Part shown: positions 35,709 to 45,528 of the stretch, piece after piece
How the letters are laid out: every line of letters starts with the position of its first letter
How positions within the stretch are numbered: the first letter of the stretch is position 1
Origin: Alkaliphilus transvaalensis ATCC 700919
Lineage (GTDB): Bacteria; Bacillota; Clostridia; Peptostreptococcales; Natronincolaceae
DNA length: 64,000 bases
NCBI RefSeq assembly: GCF_000621485.1
Contig: NZ_JHYF01000003.1
Location: 282,589 to 346,588 of the forward strand
Direction of reading: 5' to 3'
The notes under the pieces: generated by a model
Told to the model about the DNA's origin: nothing
The model's input: the letters and a program-made list of their open reading frames with translations, nothing else
The model's database searches: none
Program-made: the position numbers and the translations under genes

Positions 35709-36169
35709 TCAGTAAACTTTGAGTGGGCAATTCTGGCGGAGGCGGCTGCTGCTATACCTGCAACCAAGTCGTCTAAAAAGGTATGTACTTTTCCGTCAGA
35801 ATTGTTAAGGGTTTTAATAATTCCTATCTTTTCTTTATCAAGAAAGCCAAAATTAGTCAAACCTATTGTACCATAAACATTTGTAATACTTAGGGCTAAA
35901 ATTTCATCAATACCATACAGGGAAGCATCTGTTTCAAGGATTTCTTGAAGGGGCTCCGGTAATAGTTTTTTCTCAGCATACATGTCAAGGACTACACCAG
36001 TAATAATAGCATGTTGAACTTCTCGTTTTGAGAGGACCCGATCAACACTCTCTTCACATTCTTTAATGGTGAGGGAACCATAGCTCGACTGTAGGTGATA
36101 AACTAGATCAGCAATATCTACAATTTTTACTCCTCGGTCGGCTAATAGTTGAATTATTAACTTTTTCAA
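35705..36169 (-). CDS. pgpA: Phosphatidylglycerophosphatase A-like protein (YutG type)
   Basis: 154 residues on the minus strand. The PgpA fold is indicated by YGIDEILALSITNVYGTIGLTNFGFLDKEK-type sequence and the metal-binding VHTFLDDLVAGIAAAAS near the C-terminus. It dephosphorylates phosphatidylglycerol phosphate in phospholipid synthesis. Gram-positive YutG-like members lack the full set of E. coli membrane helices and may act on another lipid phosphate. SD AGGGAGGAATG lies just before the start. It is convergent with dnaE, overlapping its stop. Confidence 0.85.
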   Translation of the reverse strand: MKKLIIQLLADRGVKIVDIADLVYHLQSSYGSLTIKECEESVDRVLSKREVQHAIITGVVLDMYAEKKLLPEPLQEILETDASLYGIDEILALSITNVYGTIGLTNFGFLDKEKIGIIKTLNNSDGKVHTFLDDLVAGIAAAASARIAHSKFTD

Positions 36170-36307
36170 AAATCATTCCTCCCTTTCGTCAATATACTAT
36201 AGATAATAAATGAAAGTATATGTTATAATATGAGATATATTTAAAAAAGGGAACAATAATAAATCCTATAGACATACATAAAGCGAAAAGGAGGCCTAAT
36301 AGAGATT

Positions 36308-36499
36308 ATGTGGACAGTAGTGTATATGGCTAATTCTAAACAAGATGCTGAAAATATTCAGAAAATATTAGTGGATGAAGGCTTCTTAGTCAAAGTAAAA
36401 CCTATCAGTAAGAACAATGTTGAAGGGACTTCGGAAGTTCTTGTTCCTAGATCAGAAGTGGAGGAAGCACATAACATTTTGATGCAAAGGGGGTTTTAA
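36308..36499 (+). CDS. Small DUF2007-like protein
   Basis: 63 residues: a compact alpha/beta protein with WTVVYMANSKQDAENIQKIL and an EVLVPRSEVEEAHNILMQRGF tail, resembling DUF2007 (putative signal-transducing, GlnB-like ferredoxin fold). It is typically found just before pfkA in Clostridia. AAAGGAGG lies about 12 bp upstream. The stop sits inside the following hairpin. Function unknown. Confidence 0.8.
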   Translation: MWTVVYMANSKQDAENIQKILVDEGFLVKVKPISKNNVEGTSEVLVPRSEVEEAHNILMQRGF

Positions 36500-36512
36500 T
36501 CCCCTATTTTTT
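36488..36512 (+). terminator. Terminator at the end of the 63-residue gene
   Basis: Stem AGGGG / CCCCT around the TTTTAA stop region, followed by ATTTTTT. A second small hairpin, GGGAC/GTCCC (36550-36566), lies in the pfkA leader. Confidence 0.65.
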
Positions 36513-36536
36513 AAAATAGATGTTTTAGTGGGATAA

Positions 36537-37550
<1,014 letters not shown>

Positions 37551-37569
37551 AAGATGAGGGGGAGTTTTA

Positions 37570-39324
37570 ATGAGAAAAACCAAAATCGTATGTACAATAG
37601 GTCCTGCCAGTGAAAATAAAGAGATCTTCAGTCAATTAGTGCAACAGGGTTTAAATGTGGCAAGGTTAAATTTTTCCCACGGAGACCATGAAGAACACGC
37701 CAAGAGAATCCATACAATAAAAGAAGTTAGAGAAGAACTTAATATTCCTGTTGCAATTCTGTTAGACACTAAGGGGCCAGAAATTAGAACTGGTAAATTT
37801 AAAGATCCAGAGGTATACCTAGAAGAAGGCCAGGAATTTACAATTACAACAAGAGACATTTTAGGTGATACGACCATTTGTGCAGTAAGCTACGATGGAT
37901 TACCTAATGATGTAAAAGAAGGTAATTCTATTTTAATAGATGATGGTCTAATCGAATTAGAAGTAAAAAAAGTTGTTAATGAGACAGATATTTTATGTGT
38001 TGTGAAAAATGCAGGAGTTGTTAAAAATCATAAAGGTGTTAATGTACCAGGGGTGAGCATTAACCTGCCAGCTATTACAGAAAAGGATAAAAGAGATATC
38101 GAATTTGGTATTAAAATGGATATCGATTTTATTGCTGCATCCTTTGTAAGGAAGGCTGCTGATGTATTGGCTATTAGAAGGATTCTAGAATTAAATAATG
38201 CTGAACATATTCATATTATTTCTAAAATAGAAAACCAAGAAGGTGTAGATAATCTAGAAGAAATTATTGAGGTTTCTGACGGAATCATGGTGGCTAGAGG
38301 AGACTTAGGAGTAGAGATACCTACTGAAGAAGTACCACTAGTACAAAAAGAAATGATTCGTTTATGTAATAAAGCTGGAAAACCAGTCATTACAGCAACT
38401 CAAATGCTAGATTCTATGATTAGAAACCCAAGACCAACAAGGGCAGAAGTGACAGACGTTGCTAATGCTATCTTTGATGGTACTGATGCAATTATGCTTT
38501 CTGGTGAAACAGCAGCAGGAAAATATCCACTAGAGGCTGTAAGAATGATGGCTGATATTGCTAAGAGAACTGAAGCTGCCATCAATTATGAAGAACTATT
38601 AAAGAGTAAGTCAATTGAAAAAGAGATTACTGTAACAGATGCCATTAGTCATGCAACCTGCAGCACGGCAACAGATCTTCAGGCTTCTGCAATTATTACA
38701 GCTACTTCATCGGGCTATACTGCAAGAATGGTTTCTAAATTTAGACCAAAGGCACCAATTATTGCTGCAACTGTAAGTGAAAGAATTAGAAGAAGAATGA
38801 CCTTAATGTGGGGTGTTTATACAGTATTAACAGAGCCCCTTCAATCAACAGATGATGTTATTGAAGTATCTGTTCGTAGAGCGTTGGAAAACAACCTAAT
38901 TAGAAGAGGTGACTTAGTGGTTATTACTGCTGGTGTACCTGTAGGTGTCGTTGGAACAACTAACTTAATTAAGGTTCATATCGTAGGAGATGTTGTTGTT
39001 TCAGGAATAGGTGTTGGAAAAAAGGCAGTAACTGGTAAGGTTGTTGTTATTAATGATGCAAGTCAAAAGGATCAATTTAATGTGGGTGATATACTAGTTG
39101 TTCAATCTACCGATAAAGAAATGGTATCTTTAATTGAAATGGCAGGTGCCGTAATTACAGAAGAAGGTGGATTAACCAGTCACGGAGCCATCGTTGGATT
39201 ACACTTCGGAAAACCAACAATTGTAGGGGTAGCCGATGCCACTAGCAAATTGAAAACAGGAGATATTGTAACTGTTGACTCAGCAACAGGCTTAGTCTAT
39301 AGTGGTAAAACGAGAGTAATGTAG
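37570..39324 (+). CDS. pyk: Pyruvate kinase with C-terminal PEP-utiliser-like domain
   Basis: 584 residues, the Bacillus-type length. TKIVCTIGPAS is at the N-terminus; VARLNFSHGD, IENQEGVDNLEEI, MVARGDLGVEIP and ITATQMLDSMI form the active site. The last ~100 residues contain EEGGLTSHGAIVGLHFGKP, the phosphohistidine-type domain found in Firmicutes pyruvate kinases. It makes ATP and pyruvate from PEP. Co-transcribed with pfkA. A terminator follows at 39472. Confidence 0.97.
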   Translation: MRKTKIVCTIGPASENKEIFSQLVQQGLNVARLNFSHGDHEEHAKRIHTIKEVREELNIPVAILLDTKGPEIRTGKFKDPEVYLEEGQEFTITTRDILGDTTICAVSYDGLPNDVKEGNSILIDDGLIELEVKKVVNETDILCVVKNAGVVKNHKGVNVPGVSINLPAITEKDKRDIEFGIKMDIDFIAASFVRKAADVLAIRRILELNNAEHIHIISKIENQEGVDNLEEIIEVSDGIMVARGDLGVEIPTEEVPLVQKEMIRLCNKAGKPVITATQMLDSMIRNPRPTRAEVTDVANAIFDGTDAIMLSGETAAGKYPLEAVRMMADIAKRTEAAINYEELLKSKSIEKEITVTDAISHATCSTATDLQASAIITATSSGYTARMVSKFRPKAPIIAATVSERIRRRMTLMWGVYTVLTEPLQSTDDVIEVSVRRALENNLIRRGDLVVITAGVPVGVVGTTNLIKVHIVGDVVVSGIGVGKKAVTGKVVVINDASQKDQFNVGDILVVQSTDKEMVSLIEMAGAVITEEGGLTSHGAIVGLHFGKPTIVGVADATSKLKTGDIVTVDSATGLVYSGKTRVM

Positions 39325-39471
39325 GTAGTAGAAGATATTTTTTAGGAGATAAAAAAACTTTTACAAAAACTTTACCTAAAGATAACACCAAAAATGGGGA
39401 GAAACCATATAATAGGGTATGAAGTCAATATCCCCCTTTATTTATTGATATTCATGGGTTTTACACTTTTT

Positions 39472-39503
39472 AGAACTTACGCTTTAGTAAGTTCTTTTTT
39501 TCT
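39472..39503 (+). terminator. Terminator after pfkA-pyk
   Basis: Perfect stem AGAACTTAC (39472-39480) / GTAAGTTCT (39487-39495), loop GCTTTA, then T8. Confidence 0.9.
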
Positions 39504-39608
39504 TTTTATAATGGTTTTATAAAGGATTCTTCTTCTTTAATATAGAATTAAACAATATAGCATTAAATTAAAGTACCTTTGTATATAATAATATTAGGAG
39601 GAATAGCG

Positions 39609-40010
39609 ATGACTAGTCGAAGTGAAATAACCGTAAGATATGCCGAGACAGATCAAATGGGAGTTGTTTATCATGGAAACTATTTCCCTTGGTTTGAGAT
39701 TGGAAGAACAACACTTTTAAAGGATATGGGATATTCTTATAAGGAATTAGAAGATGAAAATATATTATTACCAGTTACTGAAGTAACTTGCCAATATAAA
39801 GAGTCTGCAAAATATGATGATGTTGTTGAAATACGAACTAAAGTAAAGGAAATGAAGGGTGTAAGAATCACCTTTAGTTATGAATTATATCGAAAAGCAG
39901 ATCAACAGCTATTGGCATCTGGCACTACAACCCATGCCTTTGTAAACAGAGCGTTTAAACCAATTAATATTAAAAAGCAGTTTCCAGCCTTTTATCAAAA
40001 GTTAATTTAA
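39609..40010 (+). CDS. Hot-dog fold acyl-CoA thioesterase (YbgC/4HBT type)
   Basis: 133 residues from ATG 39609. An upstream in-frame ATG at 39579 is less likely, because AGGAGG at 39596-39601 sits 7 bp before 39609. The 4HBT signature VRYAETDQMGVVYHGNYFPWFEIGR contains the catalytic Asp and the HGNY turn. Such enzymes cleave acyl-CoA or acyl-ACP thioesters; the substrate is not predictable. fxsA follows after 16 bp. Confidence 0.88.
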   Translation: MTSRSEITVRYAETDQMGVVYHGNYFPWFEIGRTTLLKDMGYSYKELEDENILLPVTEVTCQYKESAKYDDVVEIRTKVKEMKGVRITFSYELYRKADQQLLASGTTTHAFVNRAFKPINIKKQFPAFYQKLI

Positions 40011-40026
40011 ACTTGGGGGTGAGTTT

Positions 40027-40422
40027 GTGTTAGGTAAATTGATATTACTTTTTACCATCATACCGATCGTAGAATTGGCCTTAATACTTAAGCTGAATAG
40101 TTACATAGGTTTAAGCTATACTCTTTTAATTGTATTATTAACAGGAGTTGCAGGAGCATATTTAGCTAAAAAGGAAGGTAGAGGCATCTTAAATAATATT
40201 AAAATGGATATGGCCCAAGGAAGAATGCCAGGGGACGAGTTGGTAAATGGACTATGTGTGTTAATCGGAGGGGCCTTTCTTCTAACGCCAGGTTTATTAA
40301 CAGATGTAACAGGATTTATTTTAGTAATCCCTTTTACTAGAGGAGTTTTAAAAAGTTTTATTAAGAGAAGACTTCGCCAAATGGTGGAGGATGGTACATT
40401 TACTTTTTACTATAGAAAGTAA
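40027..40422 (+). CDS. fxsA: FxsA family membrane protein
   Basis: 131 residues from a GTG start. Hydrophobic segments occur at about residues 4-21, 29-46 and 73-100 (LCVLIGGAFLLTPGLLTDVTGF is the FxsA signature), followed by a basic tail (FIKRRLRQMVED). E. coli FxsA affects exclusion of phage T7 by the F plasmid when overproduced; its normal role is unknown. GGGGGTGAG lies just upstream. It is probably co-transcribed with the thioesterase. Confidence 0.9.
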   Translation: MLGKLILLFTIIPIVELALILKLNSYIGLSYTLLIVLLTGVAGAYLAKKEGRGILNNIKMDMAQGRMPGDELVNGLCVLIGGAFLLTPGLLTDVTGFILVIPFTRGVLKSFIKRRLRQMVEDGTFTFYYRK

Positions 40423-40460
40423 GTAAATATACCTAAAGAGGGACAAAGGGAGGTTTTGTT

Positions 40461-41471
40461 TTGGAAATACGGAAACTGGGAAGATCTAACCTGCAGGTAG
40501 GGGTTATTGGCTTTGGTGGAATACCCATTCAACGGTTGGAGGAAGAAGATGCAAAAAAGATCATAGCTTTAGCAGGAAAAGAAGGGGTCAATTTTATCGA
40601 TTCTGCTAGAGGATATGGAGAAAGTGAAAGATTGATTGGAAAAGGAATTGAAGGAAACCGAGACCACTGGATAATTGCCACTAAAACCATGTCTAGGGAT
40701 TATGAAGCGATGAAAAGGGATATAGAGATTAGTCTAACTAACTTTGGGGTGGATACCATCGATTTATACCAATTTCATTTAGTTAAAACAAAGGAACAGT
40801 TAGATCAAATTTTAGCTCCCGACGGAGCCTATAGAGCACTTAAAGAAGCACAAGAGGCTGGAAAGGTTAGAGAAATTGGGATTACAAGCCATAACGTAGA
40901 GGTTTTAGAATTAGCTGTTGAAACCGATTATTTTTCTACAATACAATTTCCTTATAACATTGTTGAGAGACAAGGGGAAGACCTTTTTAGAAGGGCGGCT
41001 GAAAGGGATATTGGTGTAATTATTATGAAGCCTTTGGCTGGAGGTGCTTTAGATAATGGCAGTCTAGCCTTACGATTTGTTTTAGACAACCCAAATATTA
41101 GTGTTGTGATTCCAGGAATGGACAAAATAGAGGAAATTTATGAAAATGCTAATGTAGGGAAGACCTTTTCTCCATTGGTGGAGGCTGACAGAGTACGAAT
41201 AAATGAAATTACTAAGCAATTGGGGACATCCTTCTGTAGAAGATGCGGCTATTGTTTACCCTGTCCTCAAAGTATTGATATACCAACTCAATTTTTAATG
41301 GAGGGATACTATTCCCGCTATGAATTACAAGATTGGGCAATTGAAAGATATGGAGGCCTGCCTGTTAAAGCATCCAACTGTGTACATTGTGGAATCTGTG
41401 AATCAAAATGTCCTTATAATTTACCAATTAGAGAGATGTTAAAGAATGTTGTAGAAAAACTTGAGGGATAA
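40461..41471 (+). CDS. Aldo/keto reductase with C-terminal 4Fe-4S ferredoxin domain
   Basis: 336 residues from TTG 40461, 7 bp after GGGAGG. The aldo/keto reductase barrel is shown by MEIRKLGRSNLQVGVIGFGG, FIDSARGYGESE (catalytic Asp/Tyr) and VVIPGMDKIEEIYENA. The C-terminus has FCRRCGYCLPCPQSIDIP and a ferredoxin motif CVHCGICESKCP. This family occurs in anaerobes, and the Fe-S clusters may allow ferredoxin rather than only NADPH as donor. Substrate unknown. Terminator about 110 bp downstream. Confidence 0.9.
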   Translation: MEIRKLGRSNLQVGVIGFGGIPIQRLEEEDAKKIIALAGKEGVNFIDSARGYGESERLIGKGIEGNRDHWIIATKTMSRDYEAMKRDIEISLTNFGVDTIDLYQFHLVKTKEQLDQILAPDGAYRALKEAQEAGKVREIGITSHNVEVLELAVETDYFSTIQFPYNIVERQGEDLFRRAAERDIGVIIMKPLAGGALDNGSLALRFVLDNPNISVVIPGMDKIEEIYENANVGKTFSPLVEADRVRINEITKQLGTSFCRRCGYCLPCPQSIDIPTQFLMEGYYSRYELQDWAIERYGGLPVKASNCVHCGICESKCPYNLPIREMLKNVVEKLEG

Positions 41472-41577
41472 AATATAAATTAATGTAAATTATGGGTATA
41501 AAAATGGTATAATTGGAGTATAATCTCTAATAGTTAATTTTAAGCAATAAATCATGGGTTAACTGATTCTATTTTTT

Positions 41578-41604
41578 GAGCACAAATGTGCTCATTTTTT
41601 TTTT
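41578..41604 (+). terminator. Terminator after the aldo/keto reductase
   Basis: Stem GAGCACA (41578-41584) / TGTGCTC (41587-41593) followed by A and T10. Confidence 0.88.
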
Positions 41605-41777
41605 GTCCTTTCTATAACCAATAGGAAAGCTCTACTTTAATTATTTTAATATAAGAGAACTTTACCTATTGAGTTTCAATATAAGTAAATCACCAATTTA
41701 ATTGGATTAAACTATGTATTGGCTTAGTTTCTTTATCTAAAGCCATCCTTTAAATCTTCTGGATGAAGACTTTGTTC

Positions 41778-41831
41778 TTATATGTCTCTACTATTTTTCA
41801 GTTTTCTTGTTTTCTTTTGTTTTCTACCCAT
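41778..41831 (-). CDS. Possible 17-residue basic peptide ORF
   Basis: On the minus strand GGGAGG lies 8 bases before an ATG that opens MGRKQKKTRKLKNSRDI and stop. The peptide has eight Lys/Arg. It is 76 bp downstream of the GerMN-protein stop and in the same direction. It could be a real tiny gene or chance. The remainder of 41605-41907 contains no other feature I can support. Confidence 0.25.
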   Translation of the reverse strand: MGRKQKKTRKLKNSRDI

Positions 41832-41907
41832 AATAAAATACCTCCCAGAAGAAAGTCCATTTTAATTAATTGACTATCTGCTTAAGAGGTATCATGTTCA
41901 TTAAGAA

Positions 41908-43242
41908 CTATTTTTCAGGATTAATATATTTAGATGGCTTAACAGGATTTTGTAACTGTACACCACCAAAGGATGAAATAGGATTATTATTAACTTTAAA
42001 AATAACTGAATCAATATTATCTAATGATGTTAAGCTATAAAGAAGAGCTTCCAACATAAAGGCTTGTTTATGATTATTACTTGAATACACCTCAAGGAAG
42101 GCTTCGTTTAATTCTAAGGTTAAAACCCCATCCTCTAATGTATGGGATAATAACTCCACTGATGCTGGTATAGGTGGAATTACGCCATAACGATAGATAT
42201 TAGGATTACCTTCATATTTTAGGTTGTTAAATACCGATTCAACAGTAGGCTGATTTTCATACAAGTAAATGGGGGCTAAGAGGACTCGATTATTTTCCGT
42301 CATTACCCCTACATAAGTTTTTTGTTCCTCTGATGGATAATGGGGTTTGTCCATGGTCATATCATGAAAACCAACTTCACGAATTTGTCCTCCAAAATAA
42401 AACTGTACGCCATTGACTTCATTTATTGAAGCAAGGGAATTTACAATACTATTAACAACAATATAAGAGCTAGCAGAAGAGATGCCATAGTTACTAACAT
42501 CATTAGGTAAATAAACATTTGCAATACCCCTACTTAAGCTTAAACCAGAAGAAGGTGGTACATGGGAGCCTATAGGTAAACCTAATTCTTCTATTGGGCC
42601 CATCTGTAGGTTATTAATGGTAGCCCGTAAAGGCGTATTTGTATAAGGAATAATTCTAGTAATAGGGATTAGATTATTGTATTGGGGGTCTGGAAAGTAT
42701 AGTAGTAGAGCTGTTTCATTTCGATTAATGGATTGTAGTGAGGGAATATAGTTATAATTAGTATTGAAGTTAAATGCTATATTTAGTGGTTCAATTTTTT
42801 CATCATAATCTTTAATAGTTGGTTTTATTTCTAAACGATAATCTCCATCGGGAAGATCGAGCTCTTCCTGTAAAAGACTAAATGTAAGTAATATTGAATC
42901 CTCCACCAATAGTTCTGAGGTGAAATCTGGTAAATTGTCTGCAATATCTAGTAGGTTTAGTTGCTGAATATGTAGGTTGTTATGATAAAGATCAATAGAA
43001 AAAGGATTGTTGGGATTAAAGTTTACTGGAATTGCCTTGCCATCTGTTGATAGAATAATAGCTACATCCCAGTTTGAACTGGAAATCTGGTTAAGCTGCA
43101 CATCTAGCGATAAATTCCCTTTTGAGGTTGCCCCTATAGATAAGTTAAGGTCAATATCGATGGTATCGGCATAGAGGGGAATGCCAGATGCGATAAAACA
43201 AACAATTAAAAGCAAAGTAATATTTCTTGCCACACGAAACAT
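41908..43242 (-). CDS. Secreted protein with two GerMN domains
   Basis: 444 residues, minus strand. The N-terminal signal peptide (MFRVARNITLLLIVCFIASGIPLYA) gives an exported protein without a lipobox. Residues about 25-170 form a domain I do not recognise. Two GerMN domains follow: one around ALLLYFPDPQYNNLIPITRIIPY to VQFYFGGQIRE (about 180-290), and one around YVGVMTENNRVLLAPIYLY to the C-terminus. GerMN is found in the sporulation/germination lipoprotein GerM and the LpqB family. A sporulation or cell-wall role is plausible but unproven. Divergent from rlmD. Confidence 0.82.
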   Translation of the reverse strand: MFRVARNITLLLIVCFIASGIPLYADTIDIDLNLSIGATSKGNLSLDVQLNQISSSNWDVAIILSTDGKAIPVNFNPNNPFSIDLYHNNLHIQQLNLLDIADNLPDFTSELLVEDSILLTFSLLQEELDLPDGDYRLEIKPTIKDYDEKIEPLNIAFNFNTNYNYIPSLQSINRNETALLLYFPDPQYNNLIPITRIIPYTNTPLRATINNLQMGPIEELGLPIGSHVPPSSGLSLSRGIANVYLPNDVSNYGISSASSYIVVNSIVNSLASINEVNGVQFYFGGQIREVGFHDMTMDKPHYPSEEQKTYVGVMTENNRVLLAPIYLYENQPTVESVFNNLKYEGNPNIYRYGVIPPIPASVELLSHTLEDGVLTLELNEAFLEVYSSNNHKQAFMLEALLYSLTSLDNIDSVIFKVNNNPISSFGGVQLQNPVKPSKYINPEK

Positions 43243-43548
43243 TTCATCAACTCCTTGCTAGCTTGTCTACTCTTATCTATTATTATAAAATAATTGGTAG
43301 TAATGGTAAACCATTATTGTACAACAAAATCTGTCAAATTAAGATGAAGTAGTGTAGAATAGAAAAGGATATAATAAAATTAGTCATAAAAATACAGTTA
43401 ATGATTTAGTTTACATAGAAATAAGGTAAAGTTGCTGAAGAAATTGAATCATTTTTTAGAGCTCATAATAACATAATCGAAGATACATTTATGTTATGGA
43501 ATGATACAATTTCAGATCTGATAATATTGTGAAAAGGAGCTTAATAAA
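43243..43548. other. Divergent intergenic region with a short coding-like remnant
   Basis: Separates the minus-strand GerMN gene from rlmD. At 43425-43532 a 35-codon open stretch without a start (segments such as AEEIESFFRAHNN and IEDTFMLWNDTI) looks protein-like and may be a decayed gene end. No convincing promoter was identified. Confidence 0.35.
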
Positions 43549-44901
43549 ATGCTGGAAAAAAATAAAGTTTATGAATTAGAAATAGTAGATTTAGGCCATA
43601 GTGGGGAGGGAATCGGAAAAGTCGAAGGGTTTACAGTCTTTGTTGAAGGCGGCCTACCAGGTGACTTTTTAAAGGTAAGGACGACAACCGTTAAAAAGAA
43701 CTATGCGATTGGAAAGTTATTGGAAATTTTAACCCCATCATCTACCAGAAGTAATCCCCCTTGTCCAGTTGCCCACCAATGTGGTGGTTGTCAAATAATG
43801 CATATGGATTATCAAGCCCAACTAGACATTAAAAGAAGTCGGGTAGAAGAAAATTTAAGACGTATCGGAAAAGTTGAAGCTAAAGTATTACCTACCCTTG
43901 GTATGGACAATCCTTATGAATATCGAAACAAGGCCCAGTTTCCTGTAGGGATGATGAAGGGAAGGGCAATTATGGGCTTTTATGAGAAGGGAAGCCATAA
44001 TATTGTTGATACGCCCTACTGTCATATTCAACACCCTATAAATGAAAAAATCGTTAAGTTGATAAAAGAATATATTGAACAATATCAAGTAAGTGTCTAT
44101 GATGAAGAGACGAAAAAGGGCCTAATTCGGCATGTCGTAACAAAGGTGGGCTATCAAACTGGCGAGATCATGGTTGTACTGGTGACTAATGGAAAGAAAC
44201 TTCTCCACCAAGAGGAATTAATTAATCTATTAAAAGAAAATATAGCAGGTTTAAAAAGTGTTGTTCAAAACATAAATGATAAAAACACCAATGTGATCTT
44301 TGGTAGAGATACCATTACCCTTTATGGGGAGGACCATATTGTAGACTATATAGGAGACTTAAAGTTCAACATTTCTGCTAGGTCTTTTTTCCAAGTAAAC
44401 CCTATGCAAACTAAGGTTTTATATGAAACGGCCTTAGAATATGCTGGCCTAAAGGGAGATGAAACTGTCTTTGATATCTACTGTGGGATAGGAACAATCT
44501 CTTTATTCTTAGCCCAAAAAGCAAAGAAGGTCTACGGGGTAGAGATTGTTGAAGCGGCCATTGAAGATGCCAAAGTAAATGCTGAGATTAATAACATGAC
44601 CAACACTGAATTTTATGTAGGAGAAGCAGAAAAAATTGTTCCAGAGATATATAAAAAGGGGATCAAGGCAGATGTTGTTATGGTAGACCCACCTAGAAAA
44701 GGGTGTGAAGAAGCTGTTTTAGAGACTATTGTTAATATGGCACCTGAGAGGGTGGTTTATGTTTCTTGTAATCCTGCAACTTTGGCTAGGGATTTGGCGT
44801 ATTTGCAGGAGAAGGGATATTTTGCTGAGGTGGTTCAGCCGGTGGATATGTTTCCGCATACGGCGCACGTTGAGACCGTCTGTCTGCTGACAAAAAAATA
44901 G
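43549..44901 (+). CDS. rlmD: 23S rRNA (uracil-1939-C5)-methyltransferase, RlmD/RumA family
   Basis: 450 residues. A TRAM RNA-binding domain (about 1-60) is followed by [4Fe-4S] cysteines C72, C78 and C81 (PPCPVAHQCGGC) and a fourth in TPYCHIQHP. The SAM domain has FDIYCGIGTISLFLAQ, and MVDPPRKGCEE and VYVSCNPATLARDL with catalytic C407. From about 44740 codon choice changes abruptly (ccg, gcg, gtg, ctg, gag instead of the usual A/T-ending codons) while the protein stays family-like. This suggests that the 3' end was supplied by the mobile island that starts here. RumA-type genes are known integration targets. Confidence 0.94.
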   Translation: MLEKNKVYELEIVDLGHSGEGIGKVEGFTVFVEGGLPGDFLKVRTTTVKKNYAIGKLLEILTPSSTRSNPPCPVAHQCGGCQIMHMDYQAQLDIKRSRVEENLRRIGKVEAKVLPTLGMDNPYEYRNKAQFPVGMMKGRAIMGFYEKGSHNIVDTPYCHIQHPINEKIVKLIKEYIEQYQVSVYDEETKKGLIRHVVTKVGYQTGEIMVVLVTNGKKLLHQEELINLLKENIAGLKSVVQNINDKNTNVIFGRDTITLYGEDHIVDYIGDLKFNISARSFFQVNPMQTKVLYETALEYAGLKGDETVFDIYCGIGTISLFLAQKAKKVYGVEIVEAAIEDAKVNAEINNMTNTEFYVGEAEKIVPEIYKKGIKADVVMVDPPRKGCEEAVLETIVNMAPERVVYVSCNPATLARDLAYLQEKGYFAEVVQPVDMFPHTAHVETVCLLTKK

Positions 44902-45280
44902 ATGTATAAGCCCTTGAAAACGGCGTATTTACAGTGTTTTTAGGGGTTTCATTATTTTTTGATGGCGGGTAAAGTTATAGATTTCGGGTGTGTTTTAAGA
45001 AAATAAGGAAAAAGAGATGGATTGTGCTCACCCATGTAAATGTAGTTTTGCCTTCAGGGTTCAGCCGTTTAGCAAAATATCTAATACTGAGAGGTTAAAA
45101 ATCAAATCATCATATAGATGTTTCTGCAATAAAGCTCATATAAGAATCGAGCTATTTCATAAATAAATCTTGTGAACCTAAAGAATAACATTGATATATC
45201 TTGTTTTTTTGATAAAATGGAGATAACGTGCTATTCAATTTTGATTTCAAAAAGTGTTATCAAATATGAGGTGAAGGGAT
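44902..45280. other. Island left-junction intergenic region with promoter and operator-like repeat
   Basis: No gene seen. A promoter candidate for the HTH gene is TTGATA (45191-45196), 16-bp spacer, TAAAAT (45213-45218). Downstream of it an inverted pair GATAAC (45222-45227) / GTTATC (45256-45261) brackets the likely transcription start region and could be an autoregulatory operator of the HTH protein. Confidence 0.45.
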
Positions 45281-45505
45281 ATGGCAATTAGTTATAAAAA
45301 ATTATGGAAACTGTTGATTGATAAAGATATGAAGAAGAAAGACTTACAACGTTTATCAGGGGTTAGTTCAGCATCAATTACAAAGCTGGGAAAGAACGAG
45401 AACGTTAATACCGAGATTTTAGAAAAAATATGTATAGCACTGAAGTGTGATATAAGTGACATTATGGAAATGACAGAATTGGAAGAAAACTCCAATGGAA
45501 ATTAA
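45281..45505 (+). CDS. Small XRE/Cro-C1 helix-turn-helix regulator
   Basis: 74 residues, almost entirely one HTH domain: LWKLLIDKDMKKKDLQRLSG then VSSASITKLGKNENVNTEILEKICIALKCDISDIME, the common Cro/C1 short regulator. It lies immediately before the methyltransferase genes in the same direction. This is the position and size of controller (C) proteins of type II restriction systems, so control of the cassette is inferred. GAGGTGAAGGG precedes the ATG. Confidence 0.85.
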   Translation: MAISYKKLWKLLIDKDMKKKDLQRLSGVSSASITKLGKNENVNTEILEKICIALKCDISDIMEMTELEENSNGN

Positions 45506-45528
45506 AAACAATTTGGCAGGTGAATCGT

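Noticed and set aside
43425..43532. 35-codon protein-like stretch before rlmD
   Set aside because: No start codon or own ribosome site, and too short to assign; kept only as a note in the intergenic entry.
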